From Certhia americana (taxonomy: Eukaryota; Chordata; Aves; Passeriformes; Certhiidae), in assembly GCA_018697195.1 (NCBI GenBank), contig CM031861.1, positions 4,858,195-4,922,194 on the forward strand: a stretch of 64,000 nt of DNA. Reading direction: 5' to 3'. The notes under the pieces were generated by a model, which was not told where the DNA came from, made no database searches, and saw nothing but the letters and a program-made list of their open reading frames with translations. This document shows positions 1-12,889 of the stretch, in pieces. Position 1 is the first letter of the stretch. Every line of letters starts with the position of its first letter. Both the position numbers and the translations under genes were made by a program.

Positions 1-1132
1 CCCACTCTGCTGGACTTGGCTGTGGCTGGCAGTGTTCAGCTGAGTTTGGCCCGCTCATCCCAGCTTCACCCAGCTCTGGTTTGGTTCTGCTTGGTCCTAC
101 CCCGTTTGGCTCCTCTCTGTTGCCTGAATATGACCATAGGCCTGAAATTAGAAGCAGTTACTGCACATTTTTTAACGTGTACAGGTTATACTGTAGGTAT
201 TTATACAATTTTCTTGATGGAAACCTGTACTAATACAACGTGCATTAGCGTGTGAGTGTGTGATTTTTCATTACCCCGTACAAAAGTTAGAACTTCTCTG
301 ATTTTTTTTTCTTATAGTAATAAATTTCATCTTTCTCCCATTTGCTGGCAGAAGAAAGGAGTTAGTGAAAAGAGAAGTTGAGATGATAGTAAGTAGTTTA
401 TAACTGAGGTAATAGCTATAGTTTAAAAATATTATTTCTGGAATTAGAATTTACAAAAATGGATGAAGAAAAAAATTGAAAGGATGATGGTTCAAAGATT
501 TGGTAGGAAAAAGGGACTGATAAACAGCTTTACAGTAGAGATTCTGTCAAAACTATGAACTATGGTCTCTTTTACCTTGTATTTATACTCTGTTACGCTT
601 TTCCAATGAAATATTGCCATACTAGCTTGGAGATTTTCTTCAGTCCTGTGGATTTATTCTTTCATGTGATTTTGGGGCAGATTTTTTGTCTTGATTATGG
701 GTTGGGGTTTTTTTGGATTGCTTTTTTTTTGCCCCCGTCTGATTTCTTTTCTTTATGAGGAGTTCCACTCGGAATGGAATGGTTCCTTTAGAGAAGGAAG
801 AAATGCAGCTACACCTCTCCAGATTTCTTGCTCACTACTGTTTGTCTTAAACCCCCCCCTTTATTCTAAACAGTATTCTAATGAAGTATTAGATGCTTTC
901 TTCTGAGTATCTCATCTCAGTTTATTTACTTGGATTTTGCTCTTTGGGTTGTGTTTATTCTGTACTGGTTTTTACCTCTTCAGTGAGAGACCTACATTCA
1001 CAAAACTTGAGAATGCTTTTTTACACATTAATGACAGCTATTATAATAAAGTACTATCTTACACCATGTTTTATGTTTCCTTCAGTAAAACTTTTTATGT
1101 GTTTAAGTATTTTCAACCATTGAAACTGTTCT

Positions 1133-1178
1133 GTTTAAACAGTTTTGTTTTGTTCTGTTTAAACTGTTCTGTTTAAAC
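1133..1178. repeat. Cluster of three GTTTAAAC palindromes
   Basis: The 8-base palindrome GTTTAAAC occurs at 1133-1140, 1157-1164 and 1171-1178, each inside the longer word TGTTCTGTTTAAAC. A fourth near-match (gtgtttaagt) lies about 30 bases upstream. It looks like a local tandem duplication of a 14-base word. Confidence 0.8.
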
Positions 1179-2035
1179 AGGCAGCACTACCCTGCTCAGC
1201 TTTGAAAGCACTGTTACAGGACTCCACTTTCACCAACAGGACTATCCATTCTGCACAATGCACAAAAATCCATCTTAAGCAATGTAAAATGCTTTATACT
1301 TCTGATATGTTGCTAGTCCATGAAAAACTGTGAGATCTCTCTTCATCTTAATATTTTTGATAAATGTGAAAATATACATAGAGGGTTTTTTAATCACAAA
1401 AAATATTAAACTTTATTATTTTTTAATAATTTATTTTCAAAGTTTATAATATTCTCATTTTTTCTACCATCTCTTTAATTAAACTGTTCCATCTATAAAG
1501 TATGTACTTAAATTCTACTCAGAAAATATTGGGAGATTTTTCTGATGATACTTGTTCTTCAGTACACTCAGAAGCTCAGATAATGTGAGGAAAACTCTGC
1601 TTTATTTGGTTCTTCTTTTTAGGGTTAGGATTAAAAGTGTGAGAGACACAATTCTTGTTTGGACTTGGATTTTTATTATTTTTTATTCATTTTACAGTTT
1701 AACTGAGTGCTAAGTTAACAAAGTAAAAATGGAGTACAGAGTTATATCTTCAAAGTCTTTTTAAGCCTAAACTACCCAATTATGAGTTGCCAACTAATTT
1801 ATTTTTTCTTCAAACTCAATAATTAATTACCTATGTCTTGCGCTGAGGATTTTTGTAATTATACAAAATCACTCCAACTTGTGAAGAAGAAGACTATGCC
1901 CTAAAACTTCTATCTTTTTACATATATATTGCTATATCTCAAAACTCTAAATTTTTCACCCTGTGAGATAACACACTTCTATTTAACTACGCACTCATAA
2001 TTTCAGTATTATCACTCAATTTTGGAAGCCTTTTC

Positions 2036-2426
2036 TGTTACGACCAGGATAGCTGTTGATGTAGAAATGGTAAAGAGAAGCAGGAAGGGCCTTTGTGTGG
2101 GATCACAGAGATGTTTATTCCAGCCACACATGCAGGCAGTCCAGGGTCGAAGGCAGAACTCATGGGAAGGGTTCAGGTTCAAGTATATGGGTGCTGGGGG
2201 CGGGGAGAGCATCAGGGACCAATTGTCAGGGGGCAAGGGGCTACAAAGGTGGGATTGGGATATGGGAGCCAATGGGGAAATTGGGAGGGAGTGACTGAGG
2301 GACACAGGGGTGGGGAGGGGGTTAACAGGGCTGACTGAGGGAGCAGAACAGGGGTACATTGGCATAACAGAATAGGGGATCCTGTGGGAGAAGCCTTTGC
2401 CTTAACATAGGCAAAGCCTTTCCACA
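2036..2426 (-). mobile_element. Solo LTR of an avian endogenous retrovirus (391 bp)
   Basis: Read on the minus strand, the segment begins TGTGGAAAGG and ends GGTCGTAACA, with TGT...ACA termini. It carries a polyadenylation signal in GGCTGGAATAAACATC and a pyrimidine-rich upstream part ending near CATATACTTG, which may be the promoter region. The flanks are CTTTTC (2030-2035) and CTATTC (2427-2432), a 6-bp target duplication with one mismatch. No internal retroviral sequence adjoins it, so it is a solo LTR. The long open frames on both strands here are compositional and not genes. Confidence 0.75.
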
Positions 2427-5084
2427 CTATTCTGTGGCTTCCAAAGAAGGCTTTTCTATGGCTTCAGGTCAAATGAAGTGTATCTTTGAGGATCATTCTC
2501 TGTCAGCACAGAAAGACTAAAATCCTCTGTGTCCAGGGTTCAACGATAATATACATAGCAGAATATTGTCCCCCCAAAAATATATTCCGGCATGAATTCA
2601 GTTTTTAAATCAGTTTTACTGCTGCACTTTTCCCATGGAAATACTGTAAGCTTTAGCCAAGTCATTGTCCTGAGTACCTTCTGCCTACTTGCAATTTTCC
2701 ACTGGAGTTTTGCCAGAATCAGGTTTTCAGCTGAATGTAATCAACCTTACTGGAACTGAATAATAGGACCAAGAGCTTGGCATTTGTTATAAACTACAAC
2801 TAGGTTTGTCTCTGTAAATGAAATCAGGGTTGGAGGAGAGGGAGGAGTGTTAGGAATATTTTTTCAGATCTGACTGGAAATATATAGAGCAGTATTGGTT
2901 ATGACTGAAAATACAGTGACCGAAATAAGCAACTTCTTGTTTTGAAAGTAGATAAATGCCTAAGCACTGTTCCAGACAAGACCTCAAGCAGCACAAAGGT
3001 GGTACATGATGTGTACCTAGTTACCCAGCCATTCCTAATTGTGGGTCAATTTCTGGAATTTAAATACAAATTGAAATAATCTGCAAGTTGATTGTTTTAT
3101 CATCCAATTCTCTTACAGAACTAAATTCAAATTAGATTTGCACTCAAGTCTGAGGAATACTGTGTTTTAAGCTCTGATTTACCCTGTTCAATGCATTATC
3201 CTATTTTCCAAATGTAGACCTTACAAAGGCTTTCTGTACTGTTCTGATAAATGAAAAGACATATGCAGAAAGCTGAGCAAAATCAGAATGTTGTCTTCAA
3301 ATTCCTATTGACTACTTAGTTAAGTGCACAAAATAACACAGCTTGGTAATATATTTTGCCTTTTGTTTTACCTGGTTACCTTCATTATTATAATCAGAAT
3401 TAGGTTATCCACTTCTAACTTGTTGGCTTCTAATCTGATCAACTATGACAGAATACAGAATGTGGATAAAGACATTTCACAACTGATCTTCCCCACAGAG
3501 GAGCTGTTTGCTATCTGACCTTTAGTCCCCTAAGGTGAAAAGGGAATGAAGCCACTTCAATATATAAATCAAAGAATCCCCCACCATCCTGAGTTATATG
3601 TCTTCTTGGGCTGTCCACTCCATTTGTTTCCTCTTTTGTTTGGCTAACAAATAAATATTATAACCTAGATCAAAGACTCTTGATGTCTATTCATTTAATG
3701 CTTGGTGCATTTAAGCCCTATCTTGGTCTATTAAAAGGCAATATTATGTTTTTTTCGTTTTCTGTAACCTCATTATGTTTCTAAATCAACTCAGTTGTAC
3801 CAGTGCCACTCTCTTGAGGCTGCTGTGAGAAAGCATTTTCTGAAGATTTCTGAGAATGTGGCCTGGGGAATAGACTGCTTCAATGAGGGTATATAGCCTT
3901 CCAGAGATATAATATGTTATGGAGTTCAGGACAGAAAATAGAATGTTTTGTTTATTTTCTAATGCTTTCTGGCAGATATCTTTACAGCAGCTTTTTAGAT
4001 CTTCCTAGTCAGCAGCCTTCTGAATTCTTCAAATTCTCATGTTCAATTAAGGACAAAAATATTTTACTTTATTTGCATGGAAGTATTAGTGATTAACCAG
4101 GCACCAATTTTATTTTATGTAAGACAAGATATTCTTTATAAAAGAGATAATATATAAAGGAGATAAACTTTATAAAAGGTATTGCACAAATCTTTAGAAT
4201 GAAATCAATATCCAAAGCAATTTCCTTCATTGTGATTTTTATGGTAAGTAGACCCCCTTGACAAAACACACCACTCTGCTTCTTTGAACTGTTCCTTTAT
4301 TTACAATGGTATTTCTCCCACTTTGTCAATAAATATCCAAAGTATTGGTTGTTTTCTGCAAATCAAACACTTAAAAATGCTTTAAGAACACCTCACTTAC
4401 ATGGATATTGTCAGGAAAGTCCATTATTTTGCTTGTTAGAGTGATCATGAGATAGTCTCATGTTTTGTACAAAATTAACAGTATTATTTAACATTTTAAA
4501 TTTAGTATAAGTTCTGCCTTACTATGTGGTACTAAAAGCAACATTTTGTAGTTAACTTCATTGCAGTTTTTGTAGACAAAAAAAATCCTTTCCTTTTTGA
4601 TGCTTTCTAAAATCCATAAACTCTGTTTCATTAAAAGTAATTTCCTTGTGGAGATGATGAGAGAATGAAGTCTTAAAGCAGTTCTCAAACAGCTATAAGG
4701 AAAGAATAGAATTGGGCCCTTATTAGAAAATGAAGAAAATTGGATGAAGTAGTAAAAGGTGAGGATGTGAAAACTTCTATTTTCAAAATTTAGCTGAGTC
4801 ATATTGACTGTAAACTTGGTGATGTGGTTGTTGTTGGATGGGAATACTAACAGTTCTTATGTGCACACATGGCAATCCGTGTTATACTGGGGCCTAAAAG
4901 ACTAAGAGCTGTTGGGGCCAGCACACGGCCCCAGTGTAATAGAAACCTTCATTTTCTCCAAATTCTGTGTGCATTGGATATAACAGCACTCCTTAAAGAT
5001 TTCATGAGCTGAATGCCTTTATTTTCCCTCCAAACCCCAAAAGAGATTTGTAATTGTGTTTTCATATAAAGGACCTGAAATACC

Positions 5085-5405
5085 ATAGATCATAGAATGG
5101 TTTGGGTTGAAAGGTATCTTGAAAATAATATCATTCCAACCTATCTGCTGTGGATAGGGACACCTTTCATTATACCAGGTTGCTCAAACCCATCCAACCT
5201 TGAACGCTGCATGGGAGGGGGTATCCACAGCTCCCCCAGACAATCTCTTCCAGTGACTCATTAGCTGCATAGTAAAGAATTTCTTCCGAACATCTACTCT
5301 TAATCTCTGGTCTTTTAGTTTAAAATTGTTACCATTTGTCCTATCACTTATCTGCCTGTATAAAATGTTGCTCTCCTTCAATTTGCATTAACTTTTCATC
5401 AACCT
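5085..5405 (-). mobile_element. CR1 LINE 3' fragment
   Basis: On the minus strand, the conceptual product contains SDRTNGNNFKLKDQRLRVDV followed by RKKFF...HWKRL. This is the conserved C-terminal end of CR1 ORF2. After it come CR1 3'-UTR words, and the element ends at the ATTCTATGAT-type terminus near 5085-5100. It is 5'-truncated, which is normal for CR1. It sits directly against a second CR1 copy in the same orientation. Confidence 0.8.
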
Positions 5406-5410
5406 GTAGA

Positions 5411-7040
5411 TACATAAAATCATAGGATATTCTCAGTTGGAAGTGACCCATAAAGATCCTCAAAGTCCAACTCCAGGCCCTTCCCCAAAAATCACACTGT
5501 GTGCCTGAAGGTGCTGTCTGTCCAAACACTTCTCAAACTCTGGCACGCTGTGACCGCTTCCTGGTGGAGCTTATTCTGGTGCCTAACTACCTCTGGATGA
5601 AGAACCTTTTCCTAATATCCAACCTAAACCTCCCCTCACACAGTTTCTTGCTGTTCCTTTGGGTCCTGTCACTGGTCACCAGAAAGAAGAGCTCAGTGTC
5701 TGCCCCTCCTCTTCCTTTAACAAGAAAGTTGTAGACTTCAATAACATCTCACCTCGGTCTTCTCCAGGTTAAACAGACCAAATGGCCTCAGTCACTTCCT
5801 GTGGGTCTTCCTGTAGGGCCTTCACCATCTTCTTAGCCTTCCTTTGGATGTTTTCTTAAATGGCAACACCTGAAACTTACACGCAGAGCTCAAGATGAGG
5901 CTGCAGCAGCTCACAGCAGAGTGGGATGATCCCCTCCCTGGACTGCTTGGCAATGCTGCACCTCATGCACCCCAGGACTCCTTCAGGCTGCCAGGTCACA
6001 CTGTTGACTCATATTCAACTTGACCAGGACTTTTCCATGTTCCTTTCCACAGTGCTGTTGTCTAGCCTCTCCTTCCCCAGTTTGTCAGTACATCCAAGCT
6101 TGCCCCATCCAGTTGCAGAATCCAGCATCTTCCCTTGTTAAACTCCATGCAGTTGGTGATTGCTGATCTCTGTAATTTGTTCAAGTCTCTGCATGGCTTT
6201 TCTACCTGCACATGAGTCAACAACTCCTCCCAATTTAGTGTCACTGGCAAACTTAGTATACCTTCAATTCATCTGCTCAAGCCCTTTACCAAGCCCTCAG
6301 AGACCACAGGATTGAAGATGGATCCCTGTGGAACCCCACTGCTGACCATTCCCCAGCCTGATGTCACCCTGTTCAGTTACAGCTTTTTGTGCCCAACCTG
6401 TGAGCCTGTTGCTCACCCACTGCATGATGAGTTTACCCAGCTGTGGAATGGGTATTTTGTCCAGAAGGATAATGTGAGAGACAGTGTCAAAAGCTTTACT
6501 GAAGTAAGAAAAGATTACAGTAATGGGCTTCTCTTGGTCAAACAGGTGGGTTACTTTGTCATAAATAGAAATTAAGTGTGGCAAGCAGGAGGTTCCCCTC
6601 ATGAGAAGCCATGCTGGTTGTGGCTGATGACTGCATTGTCCTTCAGGTGTTTTTCATTACCTGCCAGAATAATCTTCATAATTTCACCAGTGACTGAAGT
6701 GAGACTGACAGGTCTGTAATTTCCAGGGTCATCCATCTTGCCCTTGAAAATTGGGACAACATTCCAGTCATCTGGGACCTTTCTGGATTCCCAAGACATA
6801 TCAGAAAGCATTGAGAGAGGCCTCACAATGACATCAGCTGGTCCTGACTATTCTCAGATGAATGCCATTAGGCCCCATAGATGTATCGGGATCCAGCTGG
6901 ATCCTGTGCAAGTTCAGGGTCAGCTGGGAATTTATAATTCTCACAGCCATGGTCCTCCAACTCAGGACACTGGGGGCCCCTTAGCACTTTACTGGTGTAA
7001 AAAACATCTCTGCCATATCTGTGTCAATAAGAACATATCT
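5411..7040 (-). mobile_element. CR1 LINE, 5'-truncated, with decayed reverse transcriptase
   Basis: The minus strand carries RT fragments in several frames. KVPDDWNVVPIFKGKMDDPG then NYRPVSLTSV lies at 6599-6826. FSYFSKAFDTVSHIILLDKI, with the motif A Asp, lies at 6297-6602. A remnant of the motif C region (FASDTKLGG, where CR1 has FADDTKLGG) lies near 6230. Stops and frameshifts make it inactive. The 3' end at about 5418 shows the typical tcataggat...agttggaagtgacc boundary. The 5' limit near 7040 is approximate. Confidence 0.8.
6297..6826 (-). pseudogene. CR1 ORF2 reverse transcriptase remnant
   Basis: Two overlapping minus-strand open frames (6599-6826 and 6297-6602) together cover the palm region of a CR1 RT, from NYRPVSLTSV through SKAFD to W-RTGWAQ-like residues. 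They are in different frames, and downstream motifs carry stops, so no functional enzyme can be made. The element is a dead copy within the ANO3 intron. Confidence 0.75.
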
Positions 7041-9405
7041 ATTATTTTTAAATTTTACTTCTCTAATCCTGTTAGTTAATGATCTAATTTCTATCAAGAG
7101 TAAGTGTTTTTAAATTAATAGACTTTACTTCAGTTTTTCATCTGAATTATCCTGATAGACACCATGTGGGAGCAAGGCCAACCTCATGCCGTGCTTAGAA
7201 AGAGAGTTTGGGGCAGCTTGTAAGTGATTCTTTAATTTTGGCAGTTGAATTTCCTTCTGCTTCCACAAGGAGTTAGGTCTTCACTTCACTAAGCTGAATT
7301 AGAGGTAATTAAAGGAAGCAATGTAATTTCTTATCCTCCATGAAGGTGATGTAGTCTGTGCTTGGGGGTTTTCTTTCTTGTGCGTTGTTTACTCCTCATT
7401 TGTTATAGTTATGACAAAAATAAGACCATGACTGTTGGAAAAACGTCTGCAATCCAAGTTGTAGAACAAGAGAATTCTGTTCGTAAGCATAACTTAAAAT
7501 GGGAGAAATGTCTTCTGCATTCTTTAAATCCTTAGATTTTGTTGTACTATGTGTTTGTTCCCCGGTGCAATAGAAATGCCTAGGTGAAGATGATGTCTCT
7601 CGGAAGTATTAGACTTCCAAATTAATGGGGATATCAAATGTGAGCCCAAACACAAATATAAAACTCAGAAACTTGAAACCAGGAAAACAGTTATTCCTGA
7701 GTTTTCTTTTACAGTGGAGTTCTCTAGGACTCACTTTTAATCTTAGCTGGTGTTTTTAGTAGTCACCTGGAAGTAATGTCCAGAGGTCATGAGTACTGAA
7801 TAGCTCACCAAATGGAGTGCTGGCCAACAATAAGCATTTCAGAACAGAAGTTGGAGTCTTTTCCTGGGAAGCAGTGTCTCAGGGATTTTTATTTTTGCAA
7901 GGGACAACTGTTTATTAGTAAAAATTACTGTCCACAAAAGGCTTGTAGCCAAAACAGCTAATGGACTTTTGTCTTTGTCTTTTGTCTTTGAGGCTGTTAC
8001 AGTGCTATTGGAAAGTTGAGTGCTGCTCTCTTGCCAAGTCAAAGAAAAAAAGCTGAAATATTGGTAGAATTGCATTAAGCCTTCAATAGTTCTATACTGA
8101 AGTTCTTTCTAAATAGCTCACCAGAAAAATAAATTTAAAAAAGAGATGCTCTCATAAAAATCTATGGACTATCAAAATAATAGCTTTCTTTTAATCTAAT
8201 GGATAAGGTATTGTCAAATAAGGATTAAAAAAACTGAAGCTTGCACAAAATGTTTTTCCTGTTTACAAGATCTATGGGGAAAAATTTGCCATCTCTGAAA
8301 ACTGTTCTACCAGGTTGCAGTGTTTTAAATCATTAATTGAATTAATAATATATTTTTAAGGGTCCTGTGATCTGTGTGTGTTTGCATTGAGAGCTTCCAG
8401 ATAATTCCATCACTTCCCTTGTCTTTCCGCAGCTCTGCTTTTGGATTGAACTTTGTTTCTCACATTTACAATTAGTTATATATGTTTGTCTTTTCATGAT
8501 ATGTTAAACTGCAGAAAGGTGAAGTAAAATTATGGTATTTAATAGAAACAATCTTCAAAGGCATGATTGATTTATAAAGGTGAGGCTCAATGCTATCCTC
8601 AATGTTATTTGTGTAGGGCAAATGACACTGAAAAATACTATCAATCAAAAACACACTTAAAATTTTGGATTCCCAAACTTTCATGACATGCTGATAGTGT
8701 TGAAGAGAAACAGTATTCATCCACTGTTTTCAGCCACATTTAGTATGTGTGTCTTGCACAATAACAATACTTGATGCTGTGGTAATTTTTTTTGCTCTGT
8801 AGAAATATAAAAGGAATATAGAGGTTATCCACTTTTATTCTAACTTTTATATAAAAAAAGGGAAGTAAGGATAACTTACTCAAATGCAGGTCTAATATAT
8901 GAAACTGAATAACCTTTGTGTGGGGTGGTCTGACAAATAAGAAAATTTCTGCTGTTACTGAAATAAGTTGTTATTCTTTATTAAGTATCTATTGGTTACA
9001 GTTTTCAGAATTTAATAGACTAATTATCCTACATTAAAGTTTTGTTTGTAGACTGCAGCTGCCAATCAGAGTAAGTGCCTGTTACATCCACTGAGTATTG
9101 AAAACTATATGATCTTCAAAACTGAGGTTTCACACTTGACACTGTAAAAATTCTTTCACATTTAAGTATCGTGAAAAATGCTGCAAGTTTTCCTTCTTAC
9201 TTTTTATGTTTAAAAATTCTAATTGTAATGATGCCATTGACAGAAACATTTGAGATTTATCAGGTTCTCAGTCCGGTTAATGTGTTTTATGAGTGACATT
9301 TAATTTTAATTAGTGATGTATGCTATGTAAAGGCAAATCCTTTAGGCAGGATTTTTACAATTAGGAAGGTGAATTTGTTTTCAATCAGACTTGTGATTAC
9401 ATGAA

Positions 9406-10125
9406 TGTAGAAGCCCAGGAGAAAAGGGGCTATTGTGTATGGCTCAAATACCAATAGTGAGATGAAGGTGGAGCCAATCAAGGGTTGTTGGAAGAACAAG
9501 CTGTGAAAAGAACAGGATGTGTCTGCTGAAGGGGCCGTACAGAGGTAGGCTGACTCTGGGACAAATGTCCTTGTCCTGAGATAAGCACAAGAATGAGGTT
9601 GAGAAGTGGGTATGGTCTGTTGACCTAAGGTCGACTCAGCAGGGGAGGATTAAGATCACCAAAGACTCTTGAACCCCCCTGGGCCCTTTCCAGAAAAGTC
9701 TAGAAGAACAAACTGCTCTTGATAACTAATTTGCATAGGAAGTGAGAAACTTAGCTCCCGTGGGGGGGGGGAAAACTTATCTGCCAAATGGGATCCTGCA
9801 CAGTGCTCCCAGGACCCTGGACACTCCATCAGTTGAATCAGCACTGGAGCCAGGATTGGTGATGTTTCTTTCTTTCTTTTTCCCTCACCCTCTCTTTAAG
9901 CTCACTCTTGTCTCTTTTCTTTCACCCTACCTCTTACTCAAAATCCACAGCTGTGTGTTTATACTAGGAGAAAAAGGGCTAATGTAATGACTCCCATGCC
10001 AAGTGTGTAATTCACTAGTAGAACTTTGTAAGATCTTGCAGACCCTCTGACTTTTGTTGTTCCTTTTCAGCTGTGAGCATCTGTGTACTTGCGTGTTCCC
10101 TTCCGTTTAGGGGTGGGGTGTCACA
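9406..10125 (+). mobile_element. Probable solo LTR (720 bp)
   Basis: The segment starts TGTAGAAGCC and ends GTGTCACA. It is flanked by ATGAA (9401-9405) and ATGAG (10126-10130), consistent with a 5-bp target duplication with one mutated base. The body has LTR-like composition: a G10 run at about 9762-9771, a TTTC-rich tract after the ggacactccatcagttgaatc stretch, and a T-rich end. No canonical AATAAA was seen on this strand, so orientation and class are uncertain. The boundaries rest on the TG/CA ends and the flank match. Confidence 0.55.
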
Positions 10126-12704
10126 ATGAGTAGTTGGTAAGACTTGCATGTTGTCAATATTGATTGTGGATGTTATTATATAGCATATCTCTAAATCTGA
10201 TGTTATTGATTTGACTTATATCAAAGCTGTTTTTTATATTAGGATTTATGCTGGATTAAGTGGGGAATACTTCATGGGCTGTTCTTTATGATATTAGCTC
10301 TGATCCACTCTTGCTTCCAGCATTGAGTTAACAATTAATGTGGACTGCCTGCCAAACTTTCCTTACCAAAAATTTGGAGCAAATGAAAGACAATTTTTTT
10401 TTCCTTAACAGTACCAAAATGATCATCTGATTCTGTATTTCAAGGAATAAGGCATAGCAAAATTTTTCCTTCATGCTTCTACTGGCCACAACCTGAAGGC
10501 CTCTGAGAGGTTGCTTCATGTAGAGTCTTTCTAGAGTTGCGTAATATTGAGTATGCATTAAATTGTGCATACTAATTTAAAAACCAGAAAAGCTTAGCAT
10601 TATCTAACTCCATTTTTCCTGCCTGGCCTATCAGAAAGCTATGAGATGTAGTAGAGCCCTCTTGCTCTGGCTTTGAGCCATGTAGAGATTTGCCTCTATA
10701 ACAGGAATCCCCAGCATCCCCTTGGAAAGAAGGCTTTCCAAGGCAGAAGTGCTAAAATAAAAAAGGCAGGTTCTAATTAAGCCATAAACATTAATCACCT
10801 TTTTCACCAACATGAGAAATTTCTACACTCATGCTGTAATCATTTCCATGCTCATGCAAGATGCCAGAGGGATATTATGTAGGGAAAGAACAAGTAAATG
10901 GAGTTGTAATGGAAAAACAAATCTGTTGGGTTTTTTCTGCTAGGTGTATGTATACATGTCTACTGTTGCAACTGAAAAGGTCCCTGAACAAGCAAGGACT
11001 ATGTAACAACGTTCTAGTTGGAAAGATATTGTCTAGAAAACTACTCTGTGGCAAAAAAAAAGAGAGAGGGATGAAAATAATTTCAGTAAATCGATTTAGT
11101 GACTCGATGATGTCAGCCACATGCTATTCATGCTGGGTAAGCATTGGTATGCAACAAGAAGTGCCATCAAAACTAGCATATCACAGAACTGGACTCTGAC
11201 ACAGTACCAGAGTATAAATTAACTTGTCTGATTTTAAGGTGGCTCGTACCACTAGCATAACATCAAATCTGCTCTGAGATTACTTTGCTGTGACTCACTT
11301 TCTCAAAGCAGAAACAGCATGGTATTAAGGAATCTGTTTGAAATGACACAGGGGAATATAGAGTAAGAGGGAGCAAAAGGGAATAATTTTCTTTTGAATT
11401 GAGGTACTTCCTCATAAAAGAATGACATTCCATTTTTTTTATATGTATCACTTAAATTGGGATTAAAGCTGAATGCTAGTATGTGTTATTTGCATTATCA
11501 TAAATTTCTTTGGTGATAGTGATTCATCTTTCTACACATACTGACTCCAGTATAGATGAAAGAAACACTTCTCTTTGGCAACAGTAATAATTATGCAGTG
11601 GGGTCTGTAGTTACTGGCAGTCTCTCCCTGGTTAAGAAATTGGTCATTAAAGCCATCCAGAACAATTACCAAGTATATGTCTTTGTATATTATTCTGTAT
11701 TACGTGTTGCTGTGTCTAACTACTGTAGATTTTTGTCTAATAAACATGTCCATTTAGGAAGAACTATAAAGGAGACTCCCTAGCAACCTTTGAAGTAGCA
11801 CAACAGTCATATGTGGCATTGCTGTGCTCTGAATAATGCGTTGTCAAGGGCACCAACCCAGTGCCCACTGCGTTCTCTGCTGTCACACGGCATCCTTTTT
11901 ATGAAGAACCAGAGTTCTTTCTGTGCTTACTTATTTAAAGACCTATGGCACCTTCTGAGGCAACAGAAACTTGCCTGTCTACCTTCACCTGGTTCTAAAT
12001 ACTTCATTTGTCTGACCAAGAACAGTTATGCTGTGCTGCAGAAATGGGAAGAATTGTCCTCAGTCTAGAGAAGTTCTGCGTGTTAAAAATGATTAAATAA
12101 TGTTGGCTTTTGCATTAATGTATTGGCTTTTGCATGTTGTTATTGATCACAGATATTTAGATATGGTATACATTATAACTCCTTTTTAGCTGCTGGTTAA
12201 TATAACAGTCTCACAGTTTAAGTTTGTATTGTACTGCTTTTAGGAATAGTAGTGTAACAGATATAGTATCTATGTATCACTTATAGAAGTGGCAACATGA
12301 TGTATAGACCTTAACAAAACATAAGATGTGAAAAAGCTTTTGTGTGACTAAAAGAACTGTGTAAAATCATCCATTAATTGACTTGTCCAAGTGATAACAG
12401 TGACACAAAACAGGGTACCAGAGAGGATGGGATGAGAACTTACTATATTCTCTCATCAAGAGGAGTGTGAAACAGCAGGAATTAAATCATAGGAAAAAAT
12501 AGAATTTATTGATGTCCTACAGATAAGCAAAGATGGGAAAAATCAAATAGAAAGAACCACTGTAACATCAAAAACTCCCAGGAATGTTTTAATAATGTAT
12601 AAACTAATGAATATGCATGTAATCCCAGCAATGTACCTGTATATAGAGACCTTAAGTGTCTGTGTGCTCTTTGGCTGTTTGTCAAAGGCACCCCAGCGCT
12701 GCTA

Positions 12705-12760
12705 TTGTCCTTTTTTTATCTCAATATTATTATTACTATTATTGTTATTATTACTAAGCT
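12705..12760. repeat. ATT-rich imperfect microsatellite
   Basis: Imperfect tandem ATT/ACT/GTT triplets (tattattattactattattgttatt). A second short ATT run lies near 12875-12890. Confidence 0.7.
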
Positions 12761-12889
12761 TTTAAAAATCCTGTAGAGTGAATTAATTTCGTTTCTTGAT
12801 AAGAGAAACACACAGATCGAAGCATGTTCTCTGAGCTCGACTGAAGTTTTTACAGGAAAGGCCCTTTTAAACCTTATTATTATTATAGT

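Noticed and set aside
2012..2365. Overlapping open frames on both strands
   Set aside because: They lie within the solo LTR and reflect its base composition; Pro/Ser/Leu-rich with no retroviral protein motif.
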